A DNA stretch of 64,000 bases, taken from NCBI GenBank assembly GCA_012656075.1, contig JAAKBF010000266.1, positions 124,001 to 188,000 on the forward strand, written 5' to 3'. A program made the translations under genes and the position numbers. How positions within the stretch are numbered: position 1 is the stretch's first letter; the number at the start of each line of letters is the position of its first letter. Shown in pieces: positions 12,485 to 23,439 of this stretch. The notes beneath the pieces are model-generated. The model ran no database searches. It was not told the DNA's origin and saw only the letters and a list, made by a program, of their open reading frames with translations. The stretch comes from Phytophthora hibernalis. Taxonomy: Eukaryota > Oomycota > Peronosporomycetes > Peronosporales > Peronosporaceae.

Positions 12485-13774
12485 GTTATGCGTCCTTGCA
12501 GCTTGACACTTCTTGATCAACAGACGATGGTTTGAGTTCTGTAGGAGGCGACAATCCTATCGTGTTGCTTTTTAACGGAATGAAAAACACTTGTCTACCA
12601 AAATCCTCGCGTTTCTGAACATCTTATGCGTTCGTTCATGAGTTGTCTGCAAGGATATGTGACTCAACTGCAAAACTCATCAAAGGTTGCTCAGTTTCCA
12701 GCAAATCACCAAAAATGACCGGAACTGCTCACAATCGCTTTTCCTTCATAGCGCAGACTCCTCACGAAAGTACTACTGTACGTAGTAAGTGCCCAGGCCA
12801 TGGTAGACTTTGATAGATACAGTAATTTGCGTGAACAGGCAACGCCTGATATATGTGGGTTGACAGGGTGTATAAGGAGTGCGTGAAGAACAAAGACGAG
12901 CAACCTAATGTTTAATTATCTCGCCAATCTCCTCGTCTCGCTGTTGCTGGCATTATATAATGTTTTGCAGGATATAAGTTGTACACCCGTTGCTTATTTA
13001 CGCAGATTACTGTACTATCTATCAAAGTCTACCATGGTCTAGGCAAATGACAGAATCCGTGGTGATCGGATTTTTATGTGCCAACTGACGATTTTTGTGT
13101 CAGGAGCCGTGGTGAACAAATCCATAGCGAACTTAATGACAAAAGGCGTGGTTGTGTGTACAGCCGTAGCTCAGGTACATTGAAATTGAGGTCGCTGCAA
13201 GTTGCAGATACAGTGGAGAAGTACGACAGCGTGCTCCCTACCATTTAGGCCCTGGCGTTCGGCCGCGGACATCTCCTGCAAAGGTGTTCGCATGCAAACA
13301 TCGAAACATACTCACTATTCAGGTAGGGTCATCAAACTTCGTGGAAAGTCTTCGTGCAACCCGTACGCTTAACCATAATGCGACGGATACCCGTAGCGTT
13401 GGGGTATTCGAAGCATACACCTTCTCACCTACTTCGAGGAATATAGCGGACGCTGTGCACTTGCCTGCCCAGAAAGCTGTCGAAAGGGGGTCTGAAAGCG
13501 GATCGATCACCCCACCGCCTAGAAAGATTTTAAGGCTCGCGTGTGGGCATACGTTGTCCAGCCGCCAATTATGTATGCTAGTAGCCTACATTTGCGCTTG
13601 CTGCTTCGCGATAGACTGCACCTCCATAGCAATGTTGCAGTTGTTGCAGTGTCAAAACGTGCACACTTATAGCGAATTTGCATGTCAGGAAACGTGGTTG
13701 GCAAATCAACTACGCCTATCACCACGCTTTCTGCATTTAATTTAAAATCACCACGGATTTTGTCATTTGCCCCC
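12485..13774 (+). other. Intergenic region with a MITE-like inverted repeat
   Basis: 1.3 kb between EF-1alpha and the DUF89 gene, both on plus. No convincing coding sequence. It contains an inverted repeat (listed separately) and, just before 13775, a TCATTTGCCCCC sequence that could serve as a weak initiator for the DUF89 gene. Confidence 0.5.
12791..13044. repeat. MITE-like inverted repeat, about 55-bp arms
   Basis: The left arm 12791-12845 (starting GCCCAGGCCATGGTAGAC) and the right arm 12989-13044 (ending GTCTACCATGGTCTAGGC) are inverted copies with a few differences, separated by about 143 bp. No coding potential. The size and structure suit a non-autonomous DNA transposon; no clear target duplication was found. 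Confidence 0.55.
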
Positions 13775-15059
13775 ATGGTCTCGCCTGAATACATCGCGCG
13801 CGTACAGCAGTACGAGGAGATTTTTACCAACGTCCCCGACACCTTCGCCAATGAGTCGTACCTCTCGCGCCTTCCTGGACTCGTTCGCGACTGTGTGGCC
13901 AGCAACCGTGATCGCTTCTCCGAGGAGCAGTGCAACCGTCTGCTGCAATTGGCCGACGACTTGGTGAACGACGCAGTTATCCCGCTGCCTTCGCAGTATC
14001 CGGAGGAGTCGTCCAAGTCCCCACAAGTGTTCAATGGGAGACTCTGCTGGCCGGCAAGGGCTACACGTGGCAGAACTCTCCGTGGTTCATGTGCGAGCAG
14101 TACTTGTTCCACCTGGTGCTGCTGCTGGCCGAGTACTACACGACGGGCATCGACCCGTTCCACCCGTCCAAGGTGGCGGAGCTGGATGAGGACACACCAT
14201 GGGTGTTGCTGCAGACGGCTGTGGGTCTTTCGGCTCAGGAGGAGGCGAGTTCTCAGAGTCACCGTGACCAGCTGAAGCGGTTCATGAAGTTGTGTTTGTG
14301 GGGCAACAAGGCAGACGGGTGCTACAAGGAGGTCAAGGACACCATCAGTGGCGCAGGAGCCTCTTTGGTTTTTGATGACGCACTGCTTCTGGTGGATCAC
14401 AGCGATAAGGTCATCACGTACCTGGAGCAAAAGGCGGGCGAGACTGGAGATGCCAAGAAACTATGCGTGCAGTATATCAATGACAATAGCGGCACCGAGC
14501 TGCTACTGGACTTGGCGTTGGCGGACCACTTGCTTTCTCATGGCTGGTGTAGCAAGGTGACGCTCAACGTGAAGGTGGAGCCCATGTATGTGTCGGATGC
14601 GACCCCGCTGACGTGCTTGAGCACATTGTTGAGATGCAGTGCTCGACCCGCACCGCTGAGGTGCAAGCTCTGGGAAAGCGACTTGCTGACTGCGTCAGCA
14701 AACAGCAATTGGTGATTCGGCCCGACATCTTCTGGAACCGCTACACGTACTACTGGGAGATGCCGACGGAGCTGCAGACTCGTCTTGCGCGCGAGGCGAC
14801 GTTGGTGATCATCAAGGGCGACCTGAACTATCGTCGTCTGCTGGGTGACCGCCTGTGGCCTCCGTCGACGCCGGTGGAGGAGGCTGTGCCGTACTTCCCA
14901 ACAGCGTTTGTGTCGTTCCGCACGTTGAAGTCGAACCCTGTCGTGGGCATCCCTGCGGATATCGTGTCGAGGCTGGAGAAGGAGGATGTCAAGTGGCGGT
15001 ACAACGGCAAGCGCGGCACGATCCAGAGTGTGCTGACGCCTGTCTCGATACCGCAGTAG
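13775..15059 (+). CDS. DUF89 / ARMT1-like damage-control phosphatase family protein (copy 1)
   Basis: About 428 residues, covering the whole family fold. Recognisable are the N-terminal helical part (ANESYLSRLPGLVRDC), the WQNSPWFMCEQYLFH segment, the metal-site motif INDNSGTELLLDLALAD, and KGDLNYRRLLGDR near the C-terminus. Members of this family are metal-dependent phosphatases acting on damaged phosphometabolites; ARMT1 was also reported as a carboxyl methyltransferase. The exact substrate here is unknown. The start is the ATG at 13775 (MVSPEYIARVQQYE). Two single-base losses in C runs (14019-14022 and 14603-14606) break the frame. Copy 2 has five Cs at the first site and reads through, which supports a consensus error here. 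This is the most intact of the three copies in the window and is probably the functional one. Confidence 0.8.
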
Positions 15060-15836
15060 ACTGTTTGTTGACGAAGTGGTCACCAATTAGGGCGAGGTCG
15101 AACCTTTCCCCAGCAGATAAAAACGAGAAAGGGCTTATGCAGACAGTTTTGTTTGCGACGGTAACGCCTAACCAGCCAAGGCCCCTGAGTTTCTCAGATG
15201 TATGTTGCGCGAAGGTTTGCCGCCTGTTTGTCGTCGTCATAAAGCACGCGACAGCAGTGCAAAATCATGTACCGTTATAAAATTGCCAATCCGACGGTCC
15301 TAAGAAGGAAGGGATAGGGTTATACATAAGATTTGCTCTCAAGCTATAACGAATTACGAGACCAGTCTTCGTTCGTCTCCTACGATTTTGCCTACAGGCC
15401 ACCCTTTTCCTAGGAATTACTATCCGCGGGACTAAGGTTTAGGAGGGCCTACGAAGGACTTGTGCTCCTACGTAGGACCATAAAACGGAGGGCGTTTTGG
15501 CAGAAAGACACAATACTGTACATTTATCTGCCCAAGCTCATCTCCTCACGGTTTCGCGACACATGCAGGAGATGCTCCGACAACGTACCGGTACAGTAGA
15601 TCTTTTAACTACATAGCTTACAATACGGCAAATATGTCATCTTTAGAGATAAACTGATGTTAAAGGCGTTTCGGTCGAAAGCGCATGAAAAATCAAGTCT
15701 TCCGGAAATGAACAACCGGTTCACGAAAAAGTATGTTTACACACGTAAACAGAGCTTACACACAACAATCGCCAACTCACGAAAAAATGATGCATTTGTC
15801 TAGATAGCCACACAACAAATACATCTGAACGATGCC
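15060..15836. other. Intergenic region without recognisable features
   Basis: 777 bp between DUF89 copy 1 and the transposase remnant. I see no gene, repeat or promoter that I can support. A short CCTACG/CGTAGG-rich patch lies near 15440-15480. Confidence 0.4.
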
Positions 15837-16458
15837 TTAAGTGCTTCTATAGAATTCCTCGCTAAGCTGCATCAAAGCGTCCTCGCTCGCGTCTTTTTCA
15901 GCCCCCAGCTCCCCTATCTCAGTCGAGCGACGTCTGCGCTTTTTCGCACGATACTTCTCTTGTGCAAGCCGTCGTTTTTCCTTGATCTTCAAGCCCAGTT
16001 GTATCAGGTTGTGCTCCGACTGGCGGTACCAGTCACCGTTCTGCTCGCGCAGCGGGTTTATTGATACGTGAAAGTTGGTCAGTGCAACAGACAGTCGAAA
16101 GACGTCATCGTATAGGCTCTCATTCCACCGATACTTGTCGGCCGTGGTGCTACACAGCATGTTCAGGCGTCCAAAGTAGCTCTCAACAATGACGCGATCA
16201 CTGGATATCTGGTCGTTGTAGGTCTGTTCTGCGAGGCTCAGTGACCTCCCTTTCTTGGGGTGGATGCAGCGTAGGTAGTTGGCTAACCCCTGGTATCCCT
16301 TGTCTGCCAATATTGCCCACTCGTTCGGAAACGTTTTCTTGAGCGGGCCGTCGTCGTGCAGCGTTTCCTCACCAGGCAGCTTAGCCATCTTGGCCTGGTG
16401 GAACGACTTGTAGTCCTTGAACATGGTGATGTCAGGCGTCGCCCCTTCGCGTGCGCTG
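15837..16458 (-). pseudogene. DDE (IS5/Harbinger-type) transposase, C-terminal fragment
   Basis: The reading frame begins abruptly at the edge of a perfect palindrome (16459-16504) with FSAREGATPDITMFKDY and runs to a stop at 15837. The motifs ILADKGYQGL (second catalytic Asp) and DRVIVESYFGRLN (catalytic Glu) mark it as the C-terminal two-thirds of a DDE_Tnp_4-type transposase, followed by a basic tail (RAKKRRRRSTE). The N-terminal part with the first Asp is missing. The remaining 200 or so codons are open, so truncation was probably recent. Function as a transposase is excluded by the missing residue. Confidence 0.75.
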
Positions 16459-16504
16459 AATAATCGTGGTGCAATACAATGTATTGTATTGCACCACGAT
16501 TATT
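16459..16504. repeat. Perfect palindrome, 22-nt arms, 2-nt spacer
   Basis: The arms 16459-16480 and 16483-16504 are exact inverted copies (the left arm starts AATAATCGTGGTGC) with GT between them. It sits exactly where the transposase frame is cut off, so it may mark a fold-back repair junction or a transposon-end duplication. Confidence 0.85.
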
Positions 16505-16533
16505 TGTCATGTCATGTAACTGTTGTACTACTA

Positions 16534-17855
16534 CAGTCCGCGCCAGGTTAAATCAGCCAACCCCTATTTGCTACTGTAACTCTGTCAATATTTCGAGTTG
16601 ACGCTCGCTATTTGGATATGTTCGATCTATGATTGGTAGAAATACGCTACTTGTGTTAACGTGCTGGTTTTAGCAATCCTTGGCATGGCTCCCATACAAG
16701 TGGCCATTTTGGCACTGCGCCAGATTAAATCAGCCATGTATGTATTTACAAAAATCAAGTATATCTTTAGGATGGTGAAATTGGTAGTACGTCTTGTTAC
16801 CTTTCTTGACTATGACATCAAACCACCAGCGGCGCATTGATTCAATGAGAGACATTAGCAAGGCAATATGAATAGCTTCTCAAGCCTCAAAACAGTGCAG
16901 CCTTTAATGGAGGCATGCTATCGAACTGTGTTCCAATAACTGAAACTCTCCTACTCATAATGGACCACAATTCCCTATCGGGTTTAGATCTGATGCATTA
17001 GAGGGCAATATTACGACCACTGACCCTAGCGTAGGTAGAGGCGTTTGATTCGTCCGCGCTCGCGCTCCGTCAGCCTTGGCTTCTTCGTGGTGGCTGTGGG
17101 ATGCTTCTATACAGGTGGAGGGGCTTTGCCTTAGGTAGAGGAGCTTCCTCGTCCCTCGCAGCTTGCGAAATGACCCCACCAGCTCTCCATCCACGCGTTT
17201 GTATCTGTACTCCAGAAAAAGTACTGGCACACAAAAATCTTGGGATAACACACAGTGGGTTGGGCGACGTGGTTGGACATAGCACCAACCTAACACTGCA
17301 CGTTCCCGCAGCGTCACGGCGAAGCCAGGGGCAGAGGACCCCTCGCCGGAGACGAAAGCGTAAGGGCAACACGTGAGGTCGGAGGTTCCATCTCTATATC
17401 GCGAGCGAAGGGAACCGCGGGGGCGCCGGAGGGGCGCCCAGCCAAGCGCAGCGCAGCGCGCGGCTGGTCATACATAAATTATTAGAGGTTTTTATGTCTT
17501 ATCACGACGCAAGGTAGGTCAAAACAATACATTTGCCAAGTCAAATGATTTGCTGGGTGAAATTACTGTTAATGCATGTGTTTACCGCCTTCTGTCTCTG
17601 AACTCCATACACTACCAATTTCACCATCCTAAAGATATACTTGATTTTTGTAAATACATACATGACTGATTTAATCTGGCGCAGTGCCAAAATGGCCACT
17701 TGTATGGGAGCCATACCAAGGATTGCTTAAACCAGCGCGTTAACACAAGTAGCGTATTTCTACCAATCATAGATCGAACATATCCAAACAGCGTCGAAAT
17801 ATTGACAGAGTTACAGTAGCAAATAGGGGTGGCTGATTTAACCTGGCGCGTAGTG
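16534..17855. mobile_element. Tc1-like element remnant with about 250-bp inverted repeats
   Basis: The left arm (16534 to about 16787, starting CAGTCCGCGCCAGGTTAAAT) and the right arm (about 17603-17855) are long inverted copies with some divergence. The motif GCGCCAG(G/A)TTAAATCAGCC occurs twice in each arm, so a shorter inverted-repeat pair lies inside the longer one. A TA precedes the left end. The loop contains a Tc1/mariner-like transposase fragment (16935-17012, minus) and a GC-rich patch at 17400-17465. Non-autonomous as it stands. Confidence 0.65.
16935..17012 (-). pseudogene. Tc1/mariner-type transposase fragment
   Basis: The minus strand reads SNASDLNPIG and then, one base shifted, ELWSIMSRRV. 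This matches the highly conserved SPDLNPIENLW region next to the last catalytic residue of DDE_3 transposases. Only about 26 codons are recognisable. Confidence 0.6.
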
Positions 17856-17954
17856 TTCATGTTTAACAATGCAATAATCGGCATGGCATGACAAATTGAA
17901 GCTTGCCTTTCCTAATATTGTCCTTGCCTGGTTAAACCTACCGGTACACAAGCC

Positions 17955-19641
17955 TTAGTATGATTTCTTGAAAGCAAGCACTTGATACAGGCCGGCGATC
18001 TCCCACTCGGCGTCAGAGATGGAGCCGCGGATGTTGGTCACGTGCATCTTCTCGAGCAGCGTGCGGTTGCGGTCCTGATCCTTACGTTGCTGAATGAAGC
18101 GGTGGAAATTCTGCTTCAGTAGCAGCTCGAAGCCGTGCTCGCGCAGGAGCTTGGTCACCAAATCGTCTGGCACCAGATACTCGGGGAGGTCTACGGCCTG
18201 GCCGCCGCCACCTTCTGCATCGTCTTCTACGCGATCACGCAGCGTGAAGTTGTAACGCAGCCCAAAAGCTCCTTCGGGGGAGGCGTCTGGCCCTGATAAC
18301 TGAGCGCGCGTAGCTGCGTCAAAGCGGATGCAACACACCTCGCGCTTCTTCTCGTCCATGATGCTTACGTCAGGCTTGTTGGCTTCTTTGTCTTCTTTCT
18401 CCTGCTCGGGTGGCCGCAGACCTTGGTAGTATTTCATAAGCAGCTTGTTTGGGTCGACCGTCGTCGCAATCAGCACACCGCCATCTGCGAGGAGCTCATG
18501 CACCGTCGAGAAAAAGCGGTTCGCTCGCTGTGCGTCGCCGAACATGTAGTGGAACGAGAATTGCACTGATACGATGTTGAAGTAGCCCGTCGTGGCACTT
18601 GATAGCGGCACTGCATCGTGCCAGCCTTCGTGCTCGCTCCAGCAGTGCATCTCATCGCGCAGCAAGTCCACCACTCCCAGATCACCCTGAATGAACTGCA
18701 CTTCGGTTTTCTTGCGATCCCGGTCGCCTCCTCTGCCACCGCGCGAGAACGACGTGTACCGCTCCACCGCATCCTCCAGTGACTTCTGAGCAATGTCCAC
18801 ACCCACATACAATGACAGGTTGCGCTTGGTCCACTTCATCAAGTCGCCTCCCTTACCACAGGCCAAATCCAACACGCGATCTCCCTCGCGTCGCGAGTAC
18901 TCGTTGATCATGATGGATTTCACCCAATTATTCAGCGCGCGCATGTGGAATAGCAAGCTGTCGGCTCTGTCACTCTGTGCACTTCGCTGCAACTGATTGT
19001 AAAAGGCGGCGGCCGCACCCGGGTCCTTCTCTCTGTCCACTTCCTGGTCTCTCGAGATGGCATCATACGACCTCTTGGTGCCGTTTCCTCTCCTTATCCG
19101 GAGATGCCATCAAGTTGGAAATGTACATGGACCTCTCCACCGGCGCCCTCGGACTCTCCTCCTCTACAAAAAGAAAAGGTTAGACCAGCCAACATAAAAA
19201 GTGTCCAACTACCTTGAGTCTGTTCCTCTGTTCCTAGAGCGGGGGACCTGGACTCAGTAAGTCCATGAGGGAGTTGGATTTCTTCCGCACGAGCTGCGGA
19301 GGCTCCCCGAGTCAGGTCGTGGGTCTCCCTAGGAGAGTCATCGTAGGACGGCGCTGGGACCGGCAAAGGCTCGGGCGAAGCGACGTCATTGACTGGCGGC
19401 GGAGGTGACGGACTGGCGGCTCTGAGCACGGGCTTCTCGTACGAGATAGTCGCGTTCTTGTCGCGCACGTGGAAGTAGTAGCGGCGGCCGTCCCGGTCGA
19501 ACTGGTGCGACCAGCCGCGCGGCAGCTCGTCGTCCACCCAGTAGACCTTCTTGGTCTGCGTGTTGTAGTAGTACGGCATGTTCTTGAGCGGCTCATGGCC
19601 ACCTCCCACTCGGGCGGCAGCGGTTCCTCCGACACCTCCAT
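17955..19641 (-). CDS. mRNA cap guanine-N7 methyltransferase with N-terminal WW domains
   Basis: Transfers a methyl group from SAM to N7 of the cap guanine of nascent mRNA, in the nucleus. Exons 19641-19213 and 19163-17955 flank a 49-nt intron with a TTTCTTTTTGTAG acceptor. Exon 1 encodes two WW-type modules (LPPEWE...YYYNTQTKKVYW, then LPRGWS...RRYYFHVRDKN; the last Trp of the second is replaced) and a Pro/Ser-rich linker. The second exon holds the class I methyltransferase: VLDLACGKGGDLMKW (SAM motif I), YVGVDIA, SVQFSFHYMF and GGVLIATTVD, and it ends AGLYQVLAFKKSY. The start is the ATG at 19641 in front of the first WW. Frame breaks: one base missing in the GCC near 19603, and a one-base discrepancy near the CACC at about 19073. 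The WW part suggests docking on proline-rich partners such as the RNA polymerase II CTD; this is inference. Confidence 0.82.
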
Positions 19642-19754
19642 TCGCAACAGACTCTATTGGCTCGATGTCAAGATGTGTTGAATTGATTGCAATTTGGTTG
19701 GGGTTTAAGTCGCTTTTAGTCAACGTTTCGAAAAGTTGCTGCAAAGGGCAAGTT

Positions 19755-20716
19755 GAACAACGCCGAGTGCTGAGTACGCTTTGGATGGTGCCGTGTTGGC
19801 CGTTGAGTCGCCATTGCGGCTCTCCCTTTTCGAGTTTGGCGACGATGTTGGCGGAGATGCCCATGATGGGGGTCGACTTGAGGATGCGGAAGGCGACGAA
19901 CGCAGTCGGGAAGTAGGGGACCACTTCCTCCACGGGCGTGGATGGAGCCCACAGCCGATCGCTGAGTAGACGCCGGTAGTTGAGGTCGCCCTTAAGAGTC
20001 ACGAGAGTCGCATCTTGGGCGAGCCGCGTTTGTAGCTTGGTCGGCATCTGCCAGAAGTACGTGTACTGGTTCCAGTACGTGTCCGAGCGGACCACTAGCT
20101 GCCCCTTGCTGACGTGCTCGGCTAGGCGCTTTCCAAGAGCCTGAACCTCTGGAGAACGATCTGCCTGTTGCATCTCAGAGATGTGCTTATCCACGTCCAC
20201 GAGCATCACGTCCGACACGTACAGAGGCTCCGCCTTCGCGTTGAGCGTCACCTGACTGCACCAGTTGTGCGTCAGCAAGTGGTCAGCCCTCGCTAAGTCC
20301 AGTAGCAGTTCCGTGCCAATGTTGTCGCTGATGAACTCGACGCCGATACTCATATTAACGTCGCCATTCTCACATGCTTTCTGCTCCAGATACGAAATCA
20401 CTTGGTCGCTTGGTCCACGAGCACCAGATCGTCGTCGAAGACCAGCGAGTCCCCAGCAATGTGCATAGTAGACTTGACCTCCTCGTTCTTGCCGTCGGCC
20501 TTGTTACATACGTCGACTGATTTAACCCCATTCTATGTTAACGGGCTACGCCATCCGCGTACGCCGCTGTCGTTACATAAAGTGCTTGAGCCGGTGGCGA
20601 TGGCTATGAGAGGTGGTTTCTCCTTGTGCGGAGATCTCCACAGCTGTCTGGAGCAGAGACCAAGGTGTATCTCCCTTCAACTCCGCCATATTTGAGTATG
20701 GGATGGGGTCGAAGGC
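19755..20716 (-). pseudogene. DUF89/ARMT1-like copy 3, C-terminal part
   Basis: This segment continues the reading that begins at 24535-24074 and was separated from it by the 3357-bp element. It reads GDTPWSLLQ, then a 70-bp foreign filler at 20507-20576 replacing the expected KLCLWG, then LVLVDQAT, FISDNIGTELLLDLARAD, KGDLNYRRLLSDRLW and GTIQSVL. Compared with copies 1 and 2 it is clearly diverged (about two thirds identical by eye), so it is an older paralogue. The three insertions make it a pseudogene. The open frame running on toward the cap methyltransferase gene is read-through, not a fusion. Confidence 0.75.
20507..20576 (+). repeat. 70-bp Gypsy integrase filler inside DUF89 copy 3
   Basis: These bases match the inverse complement of 33382-33451 in the Gypsy element (plus-strand reading TDLTPFYVNGLRHPRTPLSL). 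They replace about 18 bp of the DUF89 gene and have no transposon ends. This looks like templated repair of a break. Confidence 0.8.
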
Positions 20717-20736
20717 AGGGCTCCCGATTATGGCAT

Positions 20737-21253
20737 TTTTATTTATGAGGAGGCCTCCTCCGACATAAATAATGGCATGAGCAATCTGAAATCGAACCAT
20801 AAATTATGTCATTTTACAGCAGTGAGCAATAAAGAATGAAGCGCAAGCTGACGTTGCATTGCACCTGCAAAACCATGAAAACCTAAGTGTAGACGGGATT
20901 ACAAGCACATACTACGTAGTACTTCGAAGTGCGCTGCTTAGAAACTCAAAAGACAAGGATTTGACAGCTTTAATCACTTTATTAGGACGAAAACTGAGCT
21001 CCATAAATTATGTAGCGTCCAGAATAAATTATGTTATGGATGAATAACAATGTCTCTCCGACCAAACTTCATCTTTGTATGGTACATATTAGCCAATGAG
21101 ATTGGTCTTTATTCGTTTTGGCCAATAAAAACCATCTCTATGGTTTTTGGCGAATCGAATCACGTCAATGATTTTATTTTATCCAATAAAAATACGATTT
21201 TACGTTGCAGTCGGAAGCTGAGCGATTCCGACATATCTGGTCGGAGCTGACGT
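20737..21253. other. AT-rich left arm of the TIR element
   Basis: About 520 bp without coding sequence. It has CCAATAAAA-type repeats (21120-21190) and several ATAAATTATG motifs (20800-21040). It may hold the recombinase promoter; no initiator consensus is convincing. Confidence 0.4.
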
Positions 21254-23352
21254 TTGTATCGTGCTACAAGCGAGAGGTGCGCCACGTATCACTCGCATTT
21301 TGCCGCCTCTCCGACCAAGAGTAACGAGCCTGAACGATTTGAAGTCCACCAACACCAAGCGCCGCGCGCGACGGCCATAAAGGCGTTCAATCGCTTCCTC
21401 TCCGCCGATGGCACGAGCATAGAGCATGTCAAGGCGTTGATCGTTGTCGACCCAAGCCGCGCGGGTGGCATCCTAGTGACGCTGATGGACAAGTTGGGTG
21501 TGTACCTAGCATTCCATGCAGGATCAAAGGGGCTGCACTTGTCGCGCCACTCCGTCGCTCAATATTTCCGCCAAGCGAAGTGCTGGCTCCTCGACGAGAA
21601 CCCTGTTCAAGGTGGAGCTGTGGCCCGCCAGCTGCTAGGCTTGGGGCGTACCCTTGAACAGCACTGCATCAAACGCGAGAGTGGTGGGTTTGTCAAGAAA
21701 GCGGTTGCATGCACGAAGGATGATCTCAAGAAGATGACAAGTTATCTGTATTCAACGGCCTGCTGTGCGTCAGACTACCAAGATTCAGCACTGCTATGCC
21801 TATTGTGGTATCTCTTCGGGCGCGCTTCGGACCTGACATTCGTCCGGAAGCAGCAGCTCACCATCGGTGCTGGTGGCGTGTACTTCATCCGCTTCATCCG
21901 CGTGAAGACGTCAGACGAGCAGACACTGTCGCTCTTTCCCGACGAAGACTTCATGACTTGCCCGCTGCTGGCGCTCGCTCTGGCCTTGATCACGCAGGAG
22001 TCGCCGTGCACAGCGCTGCTCAATCACTTGCCAGTGCAGTCGAAGGACGTCCCTGTTGAGCTGACCGACTCGATCCCATTGCTGGATCTGCTTGAAGACA
22101 GCGGCGCCCTAGATTCTTCTCAGACGTCGAAGAGAAGCACGACCGTCCACACGACACCGACAGTCAGAGTCCACGCTCTTGTCAACCGCTTGCTCGATCG
22201 TGTTGTTGGTCCAGCTGGAGTCGAAGAGCCGCTGACCTCTCATTCGTTTCGACGTGGCGGCGCGCAGCATGCGAACGCGAGCTCAGAGCTGACGGCGCAG
22301 TGGATATTCGATCGCGGAGCCTGGAACTTGACCACGACCAACAAAGCCTTCGCGTACGTCTTCAATACTCCGAAAGAAGACCATTAAGTAGCCAAGGTGC
22401 TGAGCGGGATGGCGCCAAAGCAAGCATGTGTTCTTCCGTCACTGGAAGTCTTCGACTCGACTACACCAGAGGATATTAGAGAGGTTAGCCGCAAGCTCTT
22501 CAATTCGAGTCATGCGCTGGGTAATAATGCCTTCAATGTCTGCGCTGCTGTGAGAGATGTGCTGACAGCAACTATCTTCCTCCACTACCCGTCGTTGACG
22601 AAGACCAACGCGCAGGCGCCTGCAATGAAGATGATCCAGCGATGCATTGAAGCTTCTGGTTTGACGATGACGAATCTGTTTGCTTGGTCACAGCAACTCA
22701 CGAGGTCAAAAGCTCAAGCCAACACCACCGCAGAAGACCTGATGGAAGGAAACGTGAAGGCCAAAGTTGCGTTCGAACATCAGACTGCCTTGATTGAAAG
22801 GTTAATCGAGGTCAACCGTAGCCTCGAGGCTCGAGTCAGCTCCCTAGAATCTGCAAATACCAAAACTGAAGCGAAATCATCAGTACATGTAGATCAAGCC
22901 AAGCGACCAAGAGATGAAGATGAAATCGTACCGGTGAAGCGCCGACGCCGCTCAAAGACGATACCACTTATGGACACCTGGTTCGCGTGGTACACTGCCG
23001 TTCCGCGCGGATGACTAAGCATGGACAAGCACAAGAAATCAGATGCCAAGCAGCTTGTGGCCTTCATGAAGCTCTTCATCGAAGACGGATACACGCTCGA
23101 CGAGTCGTCGCCCAGCTACAAGGATAATGTCGGTCAGCTCGGAGAGTTAGCGTCAAGAAAGTCACTACGTACCTTGGCGCGCGTGGCGTACCGTCAAAGG
23201 GATCCAACGCTGTACTCAAGGCGCTTCGGCAGCTGCATCGCGAGGGAAGCGTCAACGACCTCATCAACGCCTATCGCCAGCGTCTCGCCATCGATAGAGT
23301 TGTAGACCCTGCACTTATTCATCACCAAGGCACACTCAAGCTGCTCCCGTAA
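21254..23352 (+). pseudogene. Crypton-like tyrosine recombinase (YR) with two in-frame stops
   Basis: One frame runs from 21254 (non-ATG) to about 23150 and then shifts by one base to the stop at 23350-23352. It is interrupted by TAA at 22385 and TGA at 23012. The catalytic signature is visible: Arg in YLFGRASDLTF, the H-x-x-R motif in SHSFRRGGAQHAN, WIFDRGAW, and the nucleophile Tyr in NKAFAYVFNT, in the order used by Crypton recombinases. After the first stop come an alpha-helical region with a basic nuclear-localisation-like stretch (VKRRRRSKT) and, beyond the second stop, a conserved helical tail (KKVTTYLGARGVPSKGSNAV). The full product would be about 700 residues. No ATG precedes the conserved part, so an upstream exon or start may be lost. 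Probably inactive here; other copies may be intact. Confidence 0.78.
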
Positions 23353-23439
23353 CGCAACACGATCTTCTTTCCCACGTCCTTGTAGTCGGTGCTTCCGTTG
23401 ATGTCAGGTCTGCAGCCGTCATTCGAGCATAGAAAATTT

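Noticed and set aside
16955..17372. Overlapping 100-120-codon frames in the Tc1-like loop as genes
   Set aside because: Only the DLNPIG segment is recognisable; the rest is Arg/Pro/Ser rich from a GC-rich patch without conserved features.
19680..20401. A fusion of DUF89 with WW domains
   Set aside because: The continuous frame arises because the cap methyltransferase exon is read one base off; the ATG at 19641 and the WW frame belong to the downstream gene.
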